Source of the DNA: DASPXY01 sp038227745
GTDB taxonomy: Bacteria; Planctomycetota; Planctomycetia; Gemmatales; Gemmataceae
Assembly: GCA_038227745.1 (NCBI GenBank)
Contig: JBBRPS010000249.1
Location: 1-12,472 of the forward strand
Direction: 5' to 3'
DNA length: 12,472 bases
Part shown: positions 1-7,107 of the stretch, piece by piece
Layout: every line of letters begins with the position of its first letter
Numbering within the stretch: the stretch's first letter is position 1
The notes under the pieces: model-generated
Database searches by the model: none
What the model was told of the DNA's origin: nothing
The model's input: only the letters and a program-made list of their open reading frames with translations
Position numbers and translations under genes: made by a program

Positions 1-3000
1 GGGGCGCCGTCCGGGTTATCCACCTGTCCGGTCGGCTGATTGGTCGCGCTGGCCTGGCCGCCGATGAGGTTCGTGGCGTTGCTGGTGTAGGCGACGTAAC
101 GGCCGTCGGCGCTGAGGACCGGCCGGACCAGCACCGCGCGCGCGTTGGCCTTGTTGTTCCCCGCGGTGGTGGGGGCGCCGGCCTGGTGGCTGACCAGCCT
201 GTTGCTGCCGTCGGCGGCGTTGTAGAGGAAGACCTCGTTCTGGCCGTTGTTGGCGATCGGGGCGGCGAGCAGGTCGGTGGCGTTGCTGAGGTAGGCCAGC
301 CTGCTTCCGTCCCGGCTCAGCGACGGCGGCAGCGTGAACGTCGCCCCGAAACTGCCGCCGGCCGCGTTGGTGACGCTGCCGTTGGTGTGCGTCACCAGCG
401 TACTGGTGCCGCCCGCGACGTCGTAGAGGAAGACGTTGAGCGGGGCCGTGGCGGCGCCGCCCGTCCAACCGGTGATAAGGTCCGTGGCGGCGTCGGTGTA
501 TGCCACCCTGCTGCCGTCGGCGCCGATCGTGACCGAGCGAGCGGCGCCGTTGGCGGTCGTCGCGGCGCTGGGCGTCGGGGTTGCCCGGTAGCTGACCAGC
601 GTGTTGCCGTCGCTGCCGCCGGTGGTGTCGAGCGTGTAGAGGAAGACGTTGAAGCGCGCGCCGCTGCTGACCTGGCCGGCGACGAGGTTCGAGGCGTTGC
701 TGAGGTAGGCGACGCGCACCTTGCCGTCCGCGGTCGTGGCGATGCCCGGCGTCGGGGCGCCGAGCAGGAAGGTCGTCGTCGGGTCGCCGAGGTTCGCGAG
801 GGTGAGGGTGGCGTCGGCGGCCGTCGTCGGGGCGCCGCTCTTGTAGCTCACGAGTCGCACGGTGCCGTGCTGGACGTCGTAGAGGTAGACGGCGGTGTTG
901 CCGGCCCCGGAGAAGGTCAGGCCGCTGACGAGGTCGGTCGCGGAACTGCTGAAGGCGACGTAGGCGCCGTCGGCGCTGAGGACGGGGTTCGTGGAGCCGC
1001 CGTTGGCCGCGGTCAAGGGCGCGCCGGCGGCGTGGCTGATCAGCGTGACCGTCTGCTGGTCGCGGTCGTAGAGGAAGACGTCGGGGGCCAGGTTGTTATC
1101 GATTTGGCCGCTTTGGAGGTTCGGGGCCAGGCTCTCGAAGACGGTGTAGCGGCCGTTGTCGCTGACGGAACCGACGGGCGGGGCCAGGCTGTAGCCGTTC
1201 GCCGTGGCGCTGGCCGAGCTCGCCGCGGTCAGCGTGGCCGTCCGGTTCGTGCCGGTGGCGCGGGTGAAAACGAACAGGTCGGTGGCGGCGTTGAGGTCCT
1301 GCTTGCCGGACGGGACCAGGTTGGTCGCGTCACTGAGGTAGACGACGGTGCCGCCATCGCCGCTCAGGAGCGCGGCCTGGGCGCGGTTGTTCCCTGTCGT
1401 CGTGGCCGAGCCGCCGTCGTGGCTGACCAGGGCGTAACTGCCGTTGGTCCGGTCGTAGAGGAGCACGTCGAGCCCCGCGCTCCCGCCCTGGTTCGTGAGG
1501 CCGGAGACCAGGTCGGCCGCGTGCGCCGTGAAGGCGACGTAGCGCCCGTGGTTGCTGCCGTCAAAGCCGCTGAGGCTCGGCGGCGCGGTGACGTTGGCGA
1601 GCGCCGTGCCGCTGCCACTGAGCTTGCTGTTATTGCGACTGGAGCGATCGTAGAGGTAGACGTTGTAGCTGGAAGGGCTGCCGGGGACGAGGTCCGTGGC
1701 GTTGCTGAGGTAGGCGATAGAATTGCCGTCGTCGCTGACGGCCGGTGCCTGGGCGAGGGTGAGGAGGACGTCGGGGCTGTTGCCCGCGGTGCTGGTGCTG
1801 CCGGTCCGGTGGCTGACCAGCGTGCTGCCGTCGCCCCCGAAGTCGTAGAGGTAGACGTTCACGCCGTTGCCGGCCGTCTCGCCGGAGACCAGGTCCGTCG
1901 CGGTGCTGGCGTAGGCGAGGAAGCTGCCGTCGGCGCTGAGGGCCGGCGGCGGCAGGGTGGCGTACACGTTCTGGCCGCCGACCGTCACGCCGATGGGGTT
2001 GCCCGCGGTGCTGCTGTTGTTGAAGCGGTGGCTGACGAGGCGGACCGAGAAGTTGTCGGTCGTGGTGCTGCCGTTGGTCGTGCTCCACGCGGTGTCGTCG
2101 CGGTGGGCGACGAAGACGTTGTCGTAGGCGGAGCCCACCGGGTCGAACCAGTTGGCGACGAGGTTGTTCGCCTTGCTGGTGAACGCGATCTCGTCGCCGC
2201 TGGCGTCGAGGGTGGCGTACGTCGAGGCGTCGTTGGCGGTGGTGACGGCCGCGGCGCCGCCGCCCTGTTTGCGGCCGATCAGCGTCGTGGCGTCGGTGGC
2301 GCGGTCGTAGACGAAGATGCTGCTGACGGTGCCGCCGCTGCTGCGGGACTGGTTGGGGACGAGGTTGGAGGCGGTGCTGGGGTAGACGATGAACTCGCCG
2401 CCGGCGCTGAGCGACGGGGCGACGGCGGCACTGCCGGAGGCGCCGTCGGCCGGCGTGAGGGCGCTGCCCGGCGTGTGGCTCACGACGCGGAGGCTGGGGT
2501 GCAGGGGGTCGGAGCGGTCGCAGAGGTAGACGTTCGAGCCGTAGCGCTGGGTGGGGTCGATACCGGCGGCCGGGGTGCCCTGGTTGGCGACGAGGTTGGC
2601 GGCGGTGCTGACGAAGGCGATATAGTTGCCGTCGGCGCTGATGGCGGCGCTGAACGAGTTGCCGTTGGCGGAGACGGTGGCGCCGGCGGCGCTGTGGCTG
2701 AGGAGGGTGACGGCCTGCTGTGGGCTGCCCGCGTCACGGTCGTAGAGGTAGACGTTGCTCGTGGACAGGCGGTCGAGGGTCGCGCCGGCGACGAGGTTGG
2801 GGGCCGAGCTGGTGAAGACGGTGAAGCGGCCGTCCTGCGTGACCGACGGGGCGGAGGCGCTGCCGGCCGCCGTGTCGGAGAGCATGTGGCTGTCGGCGAG
2901 GGTGAGGGTGCGCAGCGCGGGGGCGATGCGGTTCTCAAGGGGTTCGAGGGTCAGGGGCGGGCGGGTTTGGCGGCGGTGCGACGGAACCTCGGCCTGCCGG

Positions 3001-3026
3001 GAGCGAAACCAGTGAGTCCAGGACAT
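1..3026 (-). CDS. Large secreted or surface-type beta-propeller (TolB/PD40-like) repeat protein, C-terminus beyond window
   Basis: The minus frame is open from the ATG at 3026 to the left edge (1008 codons) with no stop, so the C-terminus is missing. The N-terminus is short and basic, followed by LTLEPLENRIAPA at residues 25-37. This resembles the 'LExLExR...PA' signature near the start of many large Gemmataceae extracellular proteins. The rest is about 13 units of 62-90 residues, each with an 'S-DG-YVA' strand, an 'ATDLV' stretch, an 'NVFLYD' strand and an 'LVSH' strand. That pattern is typical of PD40/WD40-like propeller blades as in TolB, enough for two 6- or 7-bladed propellers. No catalytic motif is visible. 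A binding or structural role at the surface is inferred. ATG 3026 is the only usable start: an in-frame stop lies upstream near 3141 with no other ATG, GTG or TTG between. A weak GAGG sits about 10 nt before it. Confidence 0.85.
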   Translation of the reverse strand, partial: MSWTHWFRSRQAEVPSHRRQTRPPLTLEPLENRIAPALRTLTLADSHMLSDTAAGSASAPSVTQDGRFTVFTSSAPNLVAGATLDRLSTSNVYLYDRDAGSPQQAVTLLSHSAAGATVSANGNSFSAAISADGNYIAFVSTAANLVANQGTPAAGIDPTQRYGSNVYLCDRSDPLHPSLRVVSHTPGSALTPADGASGSAAVAPSLSAGGEFIVYPSTASNLVPNQSRSSGGTVSSIFVYDRATDATTLIGRKQGGGAAAVTTANDASTYATLDASGDEIAFTSKANNLVANWFDPVGSAYDNVFVAHRDDTAWSTTNGSTTTDNFSVRLVSHRFNNSSTAGNPIGVTVGGQNVYATLPPPALSADGSFLAYASTATDLVSGETAGNGVNVYLYDFGGDGSTLVSHRTGSTSTAGNSPDVLLTLAQAPAVSDDGNSIAYLSNATDLVPGSPSSYNVYLYDRSSRNNSKLSGSGTALANVTAPPSLSGFDGSNHGRYVAFTAHAADLVSGLTNQGGSAGLDVLLYDRTNGSYALVSHDGGSATTTGNNRAQAALLSGDGGTVVYLSDATNLVPSGKQDLNAATDLFVFTRATGTNRTATLTAASSASATANGYSLAPPVGSVSDNGRYTVFESLAPNLQSGQIDNNLAPDVFLYDRDQQTVTLISHAAGAPLTAANGGSTNPVLSADGAYVAFSSSATDLVSGLTFSGAGNTAVYLYDVQHGTVRLVSYKSGAPTTAADATLTLANLGDPTTTFLLGAPTPGIATTADGKVRVAYLSNASNLVAGQVSSGARFNVFLYTLDTTGGSDGNTLVSYRATPTPSAATTANGAARSVTIGADGSRVAYTDAATDLITGWTGGAATAPLNVFLYDVAGGTSTLVTHTNGSVTNAAGGSFGATFTLPPSLSRDGSRLAYLSNATDLLAAPIANNGQNEVFLYNAADGSNRLVSHQAGAPTTAGNNKANARAVLVRPVLSADGRYVAYTSNATNLIGGQASATNQPTGQVDNPDGA
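219..2759 (-). repeat. About 13 degenerate propeller repeats inside the coding sequence
   Basis: The minus-strand codons for '(N)VFLYD' or variants recur with plus-strand anchors near 219, 420, 636, 876, 1065, 1271, 1452, 1647, 1842, 2103, 2304, 2517 and 2739. Spacing runs from about 180 to 264 bp. The copy near 1271 reads DLFVFTR and the one near 2103 reads NVFVAH, so units have diverged. The 12-15 nt around the YD strand remain close to identical between several copies. Each anchor is followed about 10 codons later by LVSH or a variant. The arrangement fits propeller blades that arose by internal duplication. Confidence 0.8.
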
Positions 3027-3143
3027 GTGCGCAGAACCTCGGGAAGACGCGTGGGACGAGTCACTTCTCCGCCTCGATGTTCCGACGGTCGGGAACCCCT
3101 GGCCCGCGGCGGCCGACTTGCCACCCTGGACAGGGGAAAGCTA

Positions 3144-3171
3144 ACTTTATCCGATGTGCGCCTTCGGTCAA
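3144..3171 (-). promoter_or_regulatory. Candidate sigma-70-type promoter for the propeller gene
   Basis: Read on the minus strand, TTGACC (3171-3166) is followed after 16 nt by TAAAGT (3149-3144). This stretch is clearly more A+T-rich than its surroundings. It would start transcription near 3137, leaving an untranslated leader of about 110 nt before the ATG at 3026. The match to the consensus is partial (5/6 and 4/6), and no conserved promoter survey was possible. Confidence 0.4.
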
Positions 3172-3230
3172 ATCATTTCCGGATTTCCGGAGATTTCTTT
3201 CGCGGTCGGTACTTCCCCCGCACCTTTCCG

Positions 3231-3337
3231 CAGGCAGCAGGCAGCAGGCAGCAGGCAGGAAGAAGCAAAGCCCACGGGTGGCAACCCGTGGGCTTCCTGG
3301 CTGCTTCCTGCTTCCTGCCTACTGCCTACTGCCCGGC
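3231..3337. repeat. Intergenic hairpin with heptanucleotide tandem arms
   Basis: The left arm is four exact tandem copies of CAGGCAG (3231-3258). The right arm holds the complementary unit CTGCCTA repeated to about 3333, flanked by CTTCCTG repeats. The centre is a perfect 11-bp stem, AAGCCCACGGG (3268-3278) against its complement (3285-3295), around a 6-nt loop, TGGCAA. The outer arms pair imperfectly. It lies between two divergently transcribed genes, so it is unlikely to be the terminator of either. It ends about 10 nt before a candidate -35 box. A dispersed REP-like element is the likeliest explanation. Confidence 0.75.
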
Positions 3338-3345
3338 ATGGCTCC

Positions 3346-3375
3346 TTGACAGGGCCTTCCGCGATGCCGTAATAC
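3346..3375 (+). promoter_or_regulatory. Candidate promoter for the small gene at 3442
   Basis: A perfect -35 consensus TTGACA (3346-3351) is followed after 18 nt by TAATAC (3370-3375), a poorer -10. Predicted transcription starts near 3382, about 60 nt before the ATG. It sits immediately downstream of the heptanucleotide hairpin. Confidence 0.4.
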
Positions 3376-3441
3376 TCCAGGTGGCATGGCACGCTCGCCG
3401 GTCCAGGGCGAGGTGTACTCGGACCCGACTCGGAGGCGACG

Positions 3442-3813
3442 ATGTACTTTTCCGGCAGTTGGCGCGGCTACTGGGAGCAGGCGGAGTGGGGCCGACAGGC
3501 GATGCGCGACCTGGTGCTCCGCTTCGACGGGGGTGAAATCAACGGCGAGGGGGAGGACGTGATCGGCCGCTTCACGTTCCGCGGCCGGTACGGCGCGGAC
3601 GGCACGGTCACGCTGGTCAAGCAGTACGCCGGCCGGCACGCGGTGGTGTACCGCGGTCAGTACGACGGCGAGGGGACGATCTTCGGCCGCTGGTCGATCG
3701 GCGCGTTGTGGTCCGGGCCGTTCGCCCTGCGCCCGGAGCGGTTCAGCGCCGCGGAGGCGCCGATCCTGAGCGTGTCCGCCCTGCCCCCGCGGCCTGTCTC
3801 CGAAGGGGAATGA
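3442..3813 (+). CDS. Small orphan beta-rich protein (123 aa), function unknown
   Basis: This 123-residue protein has no signal peptide and no membrane segment. It is rich in alternating glycine, aromatic and charged residues, with stretches such as GRFTFRGRYGADGTVTLVKQ (residues about 42-61) and YRGQYDGEGTIFGRWSIG (70-87). These look like successive antiparallel beta strands of a small barrel or sandwich. I recall comparable short proteins in planctomycetes and other bacteria but know no function for them. The start is well supported: GGAGG (3432-3436) lies 5 nt before the ATG. It converges on the next gene with only 13 bp between the stop codons, and no clear terminator was seen there. The last 20 residues are proline- and serine-rich and probably disordered. 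Confidence 0.8.
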   Translation: MYFSGSWRGYWEQAEWGRQAMRDLVLRFDGGEINGEGEDVIGRFTFRGRYGADGTVTLVKQYAGRHAVVYRGQYDGEGTIFGRWSIGALWSGPFALRPERFSAAEAPILSVSALPPRPVSEGE

Positions 3814-3826
3814 GCGCGGGCCAGGC

Positions 3827-4087
3827 TCACGCGCCGTTGCCGTTGCCGACCGCTAACGCGCTCGGCAGGTCTTCGAGCGCGGTAATGTGCATGATGGCCA
3901 GCCGGCTCAACTGCTCGTAGTGCGTCGGGTTGTCCGTGCTGGCCGTCCCCACGGTCACCTCACGCCGTCCAATCATGACCAAATCGGGATGGTAAATATC
4001 GTACGACTGTCCCCCGCTGATCAGGATGCGGACCGGCTTGAACGGTCGCTGGTGGATACGGCGCTGAATGTCGTCGGCAGTGAACAT
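3827..4087 (-). CDS. Short orphan protein (86 aa) of a family common in planctomycetes
   Basis: The protein begins MFTADDIQRRIHQRPFKPVR and continues with 'ILISGGQSYDIYHPDLVMIGRR' split over two strands. The pattern 'PFxPxRIxxSxGxxYxIxHPD' recurs in short uncharacterised planctomycete proteins as I recall them. The function is unknown, and nothing suggests an enzyme or DNA-binding domain. The frame is open to 4150, but the ATG at 4087 is preferred because GGGGGAG lies 2 nt upstream in a purine-rich tract. The upstream ATGs lack a ribosome binding site and fall inside the candidate promoter. It lies downstream of the GTPase pair on the same strand with a 67-bp gap and seems to have its own promoter. 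Confidence 0.75.
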   Translation of the reverse strand: MFTADDIQRRIHQRPFKPVRILISGGQSYDIYHPDLVMIGRREVTVGTASTDNPTHYEQLSRLAIMHITALEDLPSALAVGNGNGA

Positions 4088-4120
4088 GACTCCCCCTCTT
4101 CGGTTCAAGAACCCCATGAG

Positions 4121-4150
4121 ATGATACCGCGCCGCCATTGCGCCCTGCAA
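4121..4150 (-). promoter_or_regulatory. Candidate promoter for the 86-aa orphan gene
   Basis: On the minus strand TTGCAG (4150-4145) and TATCAT (4126-4121) are separated by 18 nt. The -10 box matches the consensus at five of six positions. The leader would be about 27 nt. Its position just downstream of the GTPase stop codon suggests the small gene is transcribed independently, although read-through from the GTPase genes is also possible. Confidence 0.4.
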
Positions 4151-4154
4151 GGAC

Positions 4155-5720
4155 TCACTTCGGCGGCGGCTGCCAGATCGCCTTGACGATCTCCTTGCCC
4201 GCCGCCAGGAGCTGCTCGAACACGCGCCGCACCTTGCGCGTGTCGGCCTCGGCGCGCAGGCAGCGCAGCAGCGCCACCGCGTGCGCCTGGTCCAGCAGCC
4301 CCGTCACCGCCGGCAGCAGCCACTCCTGGATGCCGTACACCTTGCCCTCGGCGGTGCAGACCGGCACCACGCCCGCCAGGTACTCGCCGAGCTGCTCGCG
4401 CACCACCTCCAGCGCCTGGCCGATCTGCTCCTCCTTGAGTCGTTTGGGGTGCTGCCAGTCGTAGGGCGGCGCCCACTCCATCGCCGGCGACAGCAGGTCG
4501 ATGTGCGTCATCACGGCGAGGATCGGCGGCCGCTTCAGGTCGGGCTGGCCGTCGAACCAGGCCCGCAACGCCTGCAGCACCTCCAGGTCCGTCTGCCGCG
4601 CCGGGTTGCGCGCCTGCAGCACCAGCAGCAGCAGGTCCGACCCACGGCTGGCCTCCTCGGTGGCGCGGAGCTGGTCCTTGCGCGGGCCGCTGTGGCCGTA
4701 GCCGACCGTGTCGAGCACCAGCAGCTTCGTGGCGATGCCCTCCAGCTGCAGCTCGTAGCGCGTGACCTCGGACGTCTCCGGCAGCACGTTGGTGACCGCC
4801 CGCCGTTCGCCGAGCAGCGCGTTGACGAGGCTGGACTTGCCCGCCTTCACCTGGCCGAACAGCGTCAGCGTCACCTGCCGCACCTCGTCGGCGGCGTCGG
4901 CCTCGGGCGGGGGCGCTTCCCCCGCGGCAACCGCAGGGGCGGTCAGCGCCCCCGTCTGGCGCTGCATCAGCTCGCGGTAGCGCCGGGCGCCGACGCGGAG
5001 CCGGCCGCTGTTGAGGTCGATCAGGTAGGTGCCGAGGCGGTGGAGGTAGGCGGTGTAGAACCAGAGCAGCAGGTTCTCTTGCAGCTTCTGGAACGGCATC
5101 GACATGCCCACCTGCGACGCCAAATAGCGCACGCCCGTCGTGACCGGCGAGAAGACGCTGGAGATGAGCCAGTAGATGTTGCTGGCGGTGCTGTACCAGT
5201 CGGCATACTTTCGCGCCTGCCGCCAGTTGTTGACCGTGAGGAGGTGGCCGCCCGGCAGGTACTTGTCCACCATCTCGGCGAGGTCGTGCGATGCCAGCTC
5301 GACGACGGCGAGCATCTCGGGGATGGTGAGCTGGCCGATCGGGTCGTCTGTCCCCGGGTGGTAGAAGCGGGCCAGCTCGATCGCCATTTCCTGGCCGGTA
5401 TCGACGTAGAACTGCACGGAGCTGAGCTTGTCGGCGTCGATGCCGGCGCCCGCCTTCGCCCGGGCCTCGATGAGGTGCCAGGCTTGCTTGTCGCGGTCGG
5501 TCCAGTGCATGGGCGTGTCGAAGTCCACGCGCAGCAGCTTGGACTGCCACTGCCAGCGCCAGGCGAGGTAATAGGCCAGGGCGAACGAGGAGGCCATCGG
5601 CCACCACGCCCAGAACCCCCAGCCGCTGAGCCACAGGTGGTACGAGCCGTAGCCGATCAGGAACACGATCGGCGCGGCGACCAGGAGGCCCAGGACGACG
5701 AGACGCCATTTTGCTTGCAT
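4155..5720 (-). CDS. Membrane-anchored GTPase with C-terminal Era/HSR1-like G domain
   Basis: Numbering is from a possible GTG start at 5726 (523 aa); ATG 5720 gives 521 aa and is preferred over GTG. Two hydrophobic helices (residues about 8-28 and 35-57) anchor the N-terminus. A helical region follows to about residue 250, including the amphipathic stretch 176-240, then a proline/alanine linker (260-280). The G domain follows: G1 GQVKAGKSS (291-299), a G2 threonine near 318, G3 DTVG (339-342), G4 THID (407-410, a variant of NKxD) and a possible G5 CTA (457-459). The likely role is nucleotide-dependent switching or membrane remodelling at the inner membrane, with no known partner. The gene follows another GTPase gene on the same strand across an 84-bp gap filled by a long hairpin. 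I see no good Shine-Dalgarno sequence, so the start is uncertain. Confidence 0.85.
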   Translation of the reverse strand: MQAKWRLVVLGLLVAAPIVFLIGYGSYHLWLSGWGFWAWWPMASSFALAYYLAWRWQWQSKLLRVDFDTPMHWTDRDKQAWHLIEARAKAGAGIDADKLSSVQFYVDTGQEMAIELARFYHPGTDDPIGQLTIPEMLAVVELASHDLAEMVDKYLPGGHLLTVNNWRQARKYADWYSTASNIYWLISSVFSPVTTGVRYLASQVGMSMPFQKLQENLLLWFYTAYLHRLGTYLIDLNSGRLRVGARRYRELMQRQTGALTAPAVAAGEAPPPEADAADEVRQVTLTLFGQVKAGKSSLVNALLGERRAVTNVLPETSEVTRYELQLEGIATKLLVLDTVGYGHSGPRKDQLRATEEASRGSDLLLLVLQARNPARQTDLEVLQALRAWFDGQPDLKRPPILAVMTHIDLLSPAMEWAPPYDWQHPKRLKEEQIGQALEVVREQLGEYLAGVVPVCTAEGKVYGIQEWLLPAVTGLLDQAHAVALLRCLRAEADTRKVRRVFEQLLAAGKEIVKAIWQPPPK

Positions 5721-5729
5721 GCCCACCGA

Positions 5730-5815
5730 GGAAAGGATGAAGGCTGAAGGCTGAAGGCTGAATGGAAGAGCTCTGCCTTCCAGTCAGCCTTCAGCCTTCA
5801 GCCTTCATCCTTTCC
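5730..5815. repeat. Perfect 32-bp hairpin made of heptanucleotide repeats between the two GTPase genes
   Basis: Positions 5730-5761 are perfectly complementary to 5784-5815. Each arm holds three tandem copies of the 7-mer AAGGCTG or its complement. After a single mismatch the pairing resumes with 6 bp (TGGAAG, 5763-5768, with CTTCCA, 5777-5782), leaving a loop of about 8 nt. The right arm contains the stop codon of the upstream GTPase gene, and the left arm ends 9 nt before ATG 5720 of the downstream one. In the RNA it could terminate, stabilise or process the transcript, or hide the downstream start. No U-tract follows on the minus strand, so a classical intrinsic terminator is unlikely. Confidence 0.85.
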
Positions 5816-6986
5816 CTCTCCCCTTTCTCCACAGGTGCTCCGCCTGCGCCAATTGTTCTTGATAGTAGCGGCGCAGCTCGTCCGGTTTCGGCACGTGGCC
5901 CTTGTGGACCGCGCGGTAATAGTAGCAGAACGCCTTGCCCAGCGCGAACGTCGCGGCGCCGGCCATGGCCGCCCCGACCACCGAGCCGATCACGGGAATG
6001 AATTTCACCACCTCGCGCACCGCCTGGCGCACCACCATGCCCATGCCCAGGGTACTCGCCAACTCCAGGAAGCGCTCGCCGCTGAGCGGCTGACCGTAGA
6101 GCCGCGCCAGGTGGTAGATCATGCGCGTCTGGATGCCGGGGATCACCAGGAGATCCACCCACGGGATCGGGAACGCCCCGGCCGTCGCCGCCAGGCTGCT
6201 GTAGCCGAGGATGTGCGGCAGCGCCTGCTGGGCGAACAGGTCCTGCAGCTCGTGCGTCGCCGCGTCGAGCGTGATGAGCGTGCGCCGGTACGCCGACGGC
6301 AGCGCCTGGATGAGCACTTCCTTGAGGTGCTCGCCACCGTAGTTCGGGTCCGTGTAGCCCTCTTCCGGCCGGGTCAGGTCGATCGGCACGAGGAAGTCGT
6401 ACAGCCCCGCGAACCGCCGGCGCTGCTCGGCGAGGCTCGCGCGCAGACCTTCTGGGACGGCGTCGGGCGGGTTCGCCTCGCCGTCGGGGCCGCTGAAGGG
6501 GTAAGGCTGCGGGTGCTGCTGCTGCGGGTAGGCCTCGTGCAGGCAGGTCAGGGCGAGGATGACGGGGAGGCTGCGCTCGCTGCGGCGGATGGGCCGGAAG
6601 TGCTCGAGGACGTTTTCCAGGGCGTGGTCCATGACCTTGGCGGTGATGACGACCAGGTGGGCCATGTTCCGGAAGCGCGCGAGGTCCTCCGCGGGGTCGT
6701 AACCGGGCTCGTCCACCCCGCGCGTGTCGAGGAACGTCAGCAGCGGCGTCTCCGGGGTCGGGAACTGGTACTGGCGCGAGTAGCGCGTGCAGGGCTTGAA
6801 CCCCTGGCCGATCTCGGCGTCGTCGGCGCCGGTCAAAAACTTGATGAGCGAGGTCTTGCCGCTCTGGGTCTTGCCGTACAACCAGAACACCGGGACGGGG
6901 GTGTGGTGGCGCAGTTCTTCGAGCCGCCTCTGCAGGGCCGCTTCCCGCTCCTCGGAGGAGAACAGTTGTTTGAGCTTCTCGAGCAT
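5805..6986 (-). CDS. GTPase with C-terminal DUF697-like membrane domain
   Basis: The protein has 393 residues. After a charged N-terminal helix (1-28) comes a G domain: G1 GKTQSGKTS (38-46), a candidate G2 threonine at 67 and G3 DTRG (87-90) after a hydrophobic strand. The expected G4 strand reads LTCLHEAY (146-153), which lacks the aspartate of NKxD. The C-terminal part (about 245-360) includes IPWVDLLVIPGIQ (274-286) and a glycine/alanine-rich hydrophobic hairpin (about 328-350). This resembles DUF697, the YcjF-type domain often attached to or encoded beside GTPases. A membrane-associated GTPase is inferred and the cellular process is unknown. The ATG at 6986 has only weak ribosome binding candidates (GGAG 14 nt away, GGTGG 4 nt away). 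The stop codon lies inside the right arm of the hairpin shared with the downstream GTPase gene. Confidence 0.85.
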   Translation of the reverse strand: MLEKLKQLFSSEEREAALQRRLEELRHHTPVPVFWLYGKTQSGKTSLIKFLTGADDAEIGQGFKPCTRYSRQYQFPTPETPLLTFLDTRGVDEPGYDPAEDLARFRNMAHLVVITAKVMDHALENVLEHFRPIRRSERSLPVILALTCLHEAYPQQQHPQPYPFSGPDGEANPPDAVPEGLRASLAEQRRRFAGLYDFLVPIDLTRPEEGYTDPNYGGEHLKEVLIQALPSAYRRTLITLDAATHELQDLFAQQALPHILGYSSLAATAGAFPIPWVDLLVIPGIQTRMIYHLARLYGQPLSGERFLELASTLGMGMVVRQAVREVVKFIPVIGSVVGAAMAGAATFALGKAFCYYYRAVHKGHVPKPDELRRYYQEQLAQAEHLWRKGRGKG

Positions 6987-7031
6987 GGCGCCACCGGTCT
7001 CCAGGGCCTACGGTCTTCACGTCTCCGGATC

Positions 7032-7037
7032 ATTGTA
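7032..7037 (-). promoter_or_regulatory. Candidate -10 box for the GTPase pair
   Basis: TACAAT on the minus strand (7037-7032) matches the -10 consensus at five of six positions and lies about 45 nt before the ATG at 6986. No acceptable -35 hexamer was found at 16-18 nt upstream, so this is only a weak prediction. Confidence 0.25.
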
Positions 7038-7076
7038 CGCCCGGCGATGTCCGGCGAATGCAGGGAGGAGGGAAGG

Positions 7077-7107
7077 CAAGCCCACGGGCCGCGCCACGTG
7101 GGGCTTC
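7077..7107. repeat. Variant AAGCCCACGG hairpin in divergent intergenic region
   Basis: AAGCCCACG (7078-7086) pairs with CGTGGGGCTT (7097-7106), leaving one bulged G. The sequence and position of the stem closely match the central stem of the hairpin at 3268-3295. It sits upstream of both divergent genes, so it is not their terminator. It probably belongs to the same dispersed hairpin family, here without the heptanucleotide arms. Confidence 0.55.

Noticed and set aside
3231..3337. CRISPR array or coding minisatellite
   Set aside because: The 7-nt units have no spacers and lie in a gene-free region. The structure is a hairpin.
186..3536. Very long plus-strand open frame (1116 codons)
   Set aside because: It is the exact codon-aligned antisense of the propeller gene. 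The translation is repetitive V/G/A/E/R-rich sequence without domains, and the minus frame gives clear propeller repeats and an N-terminal signature.
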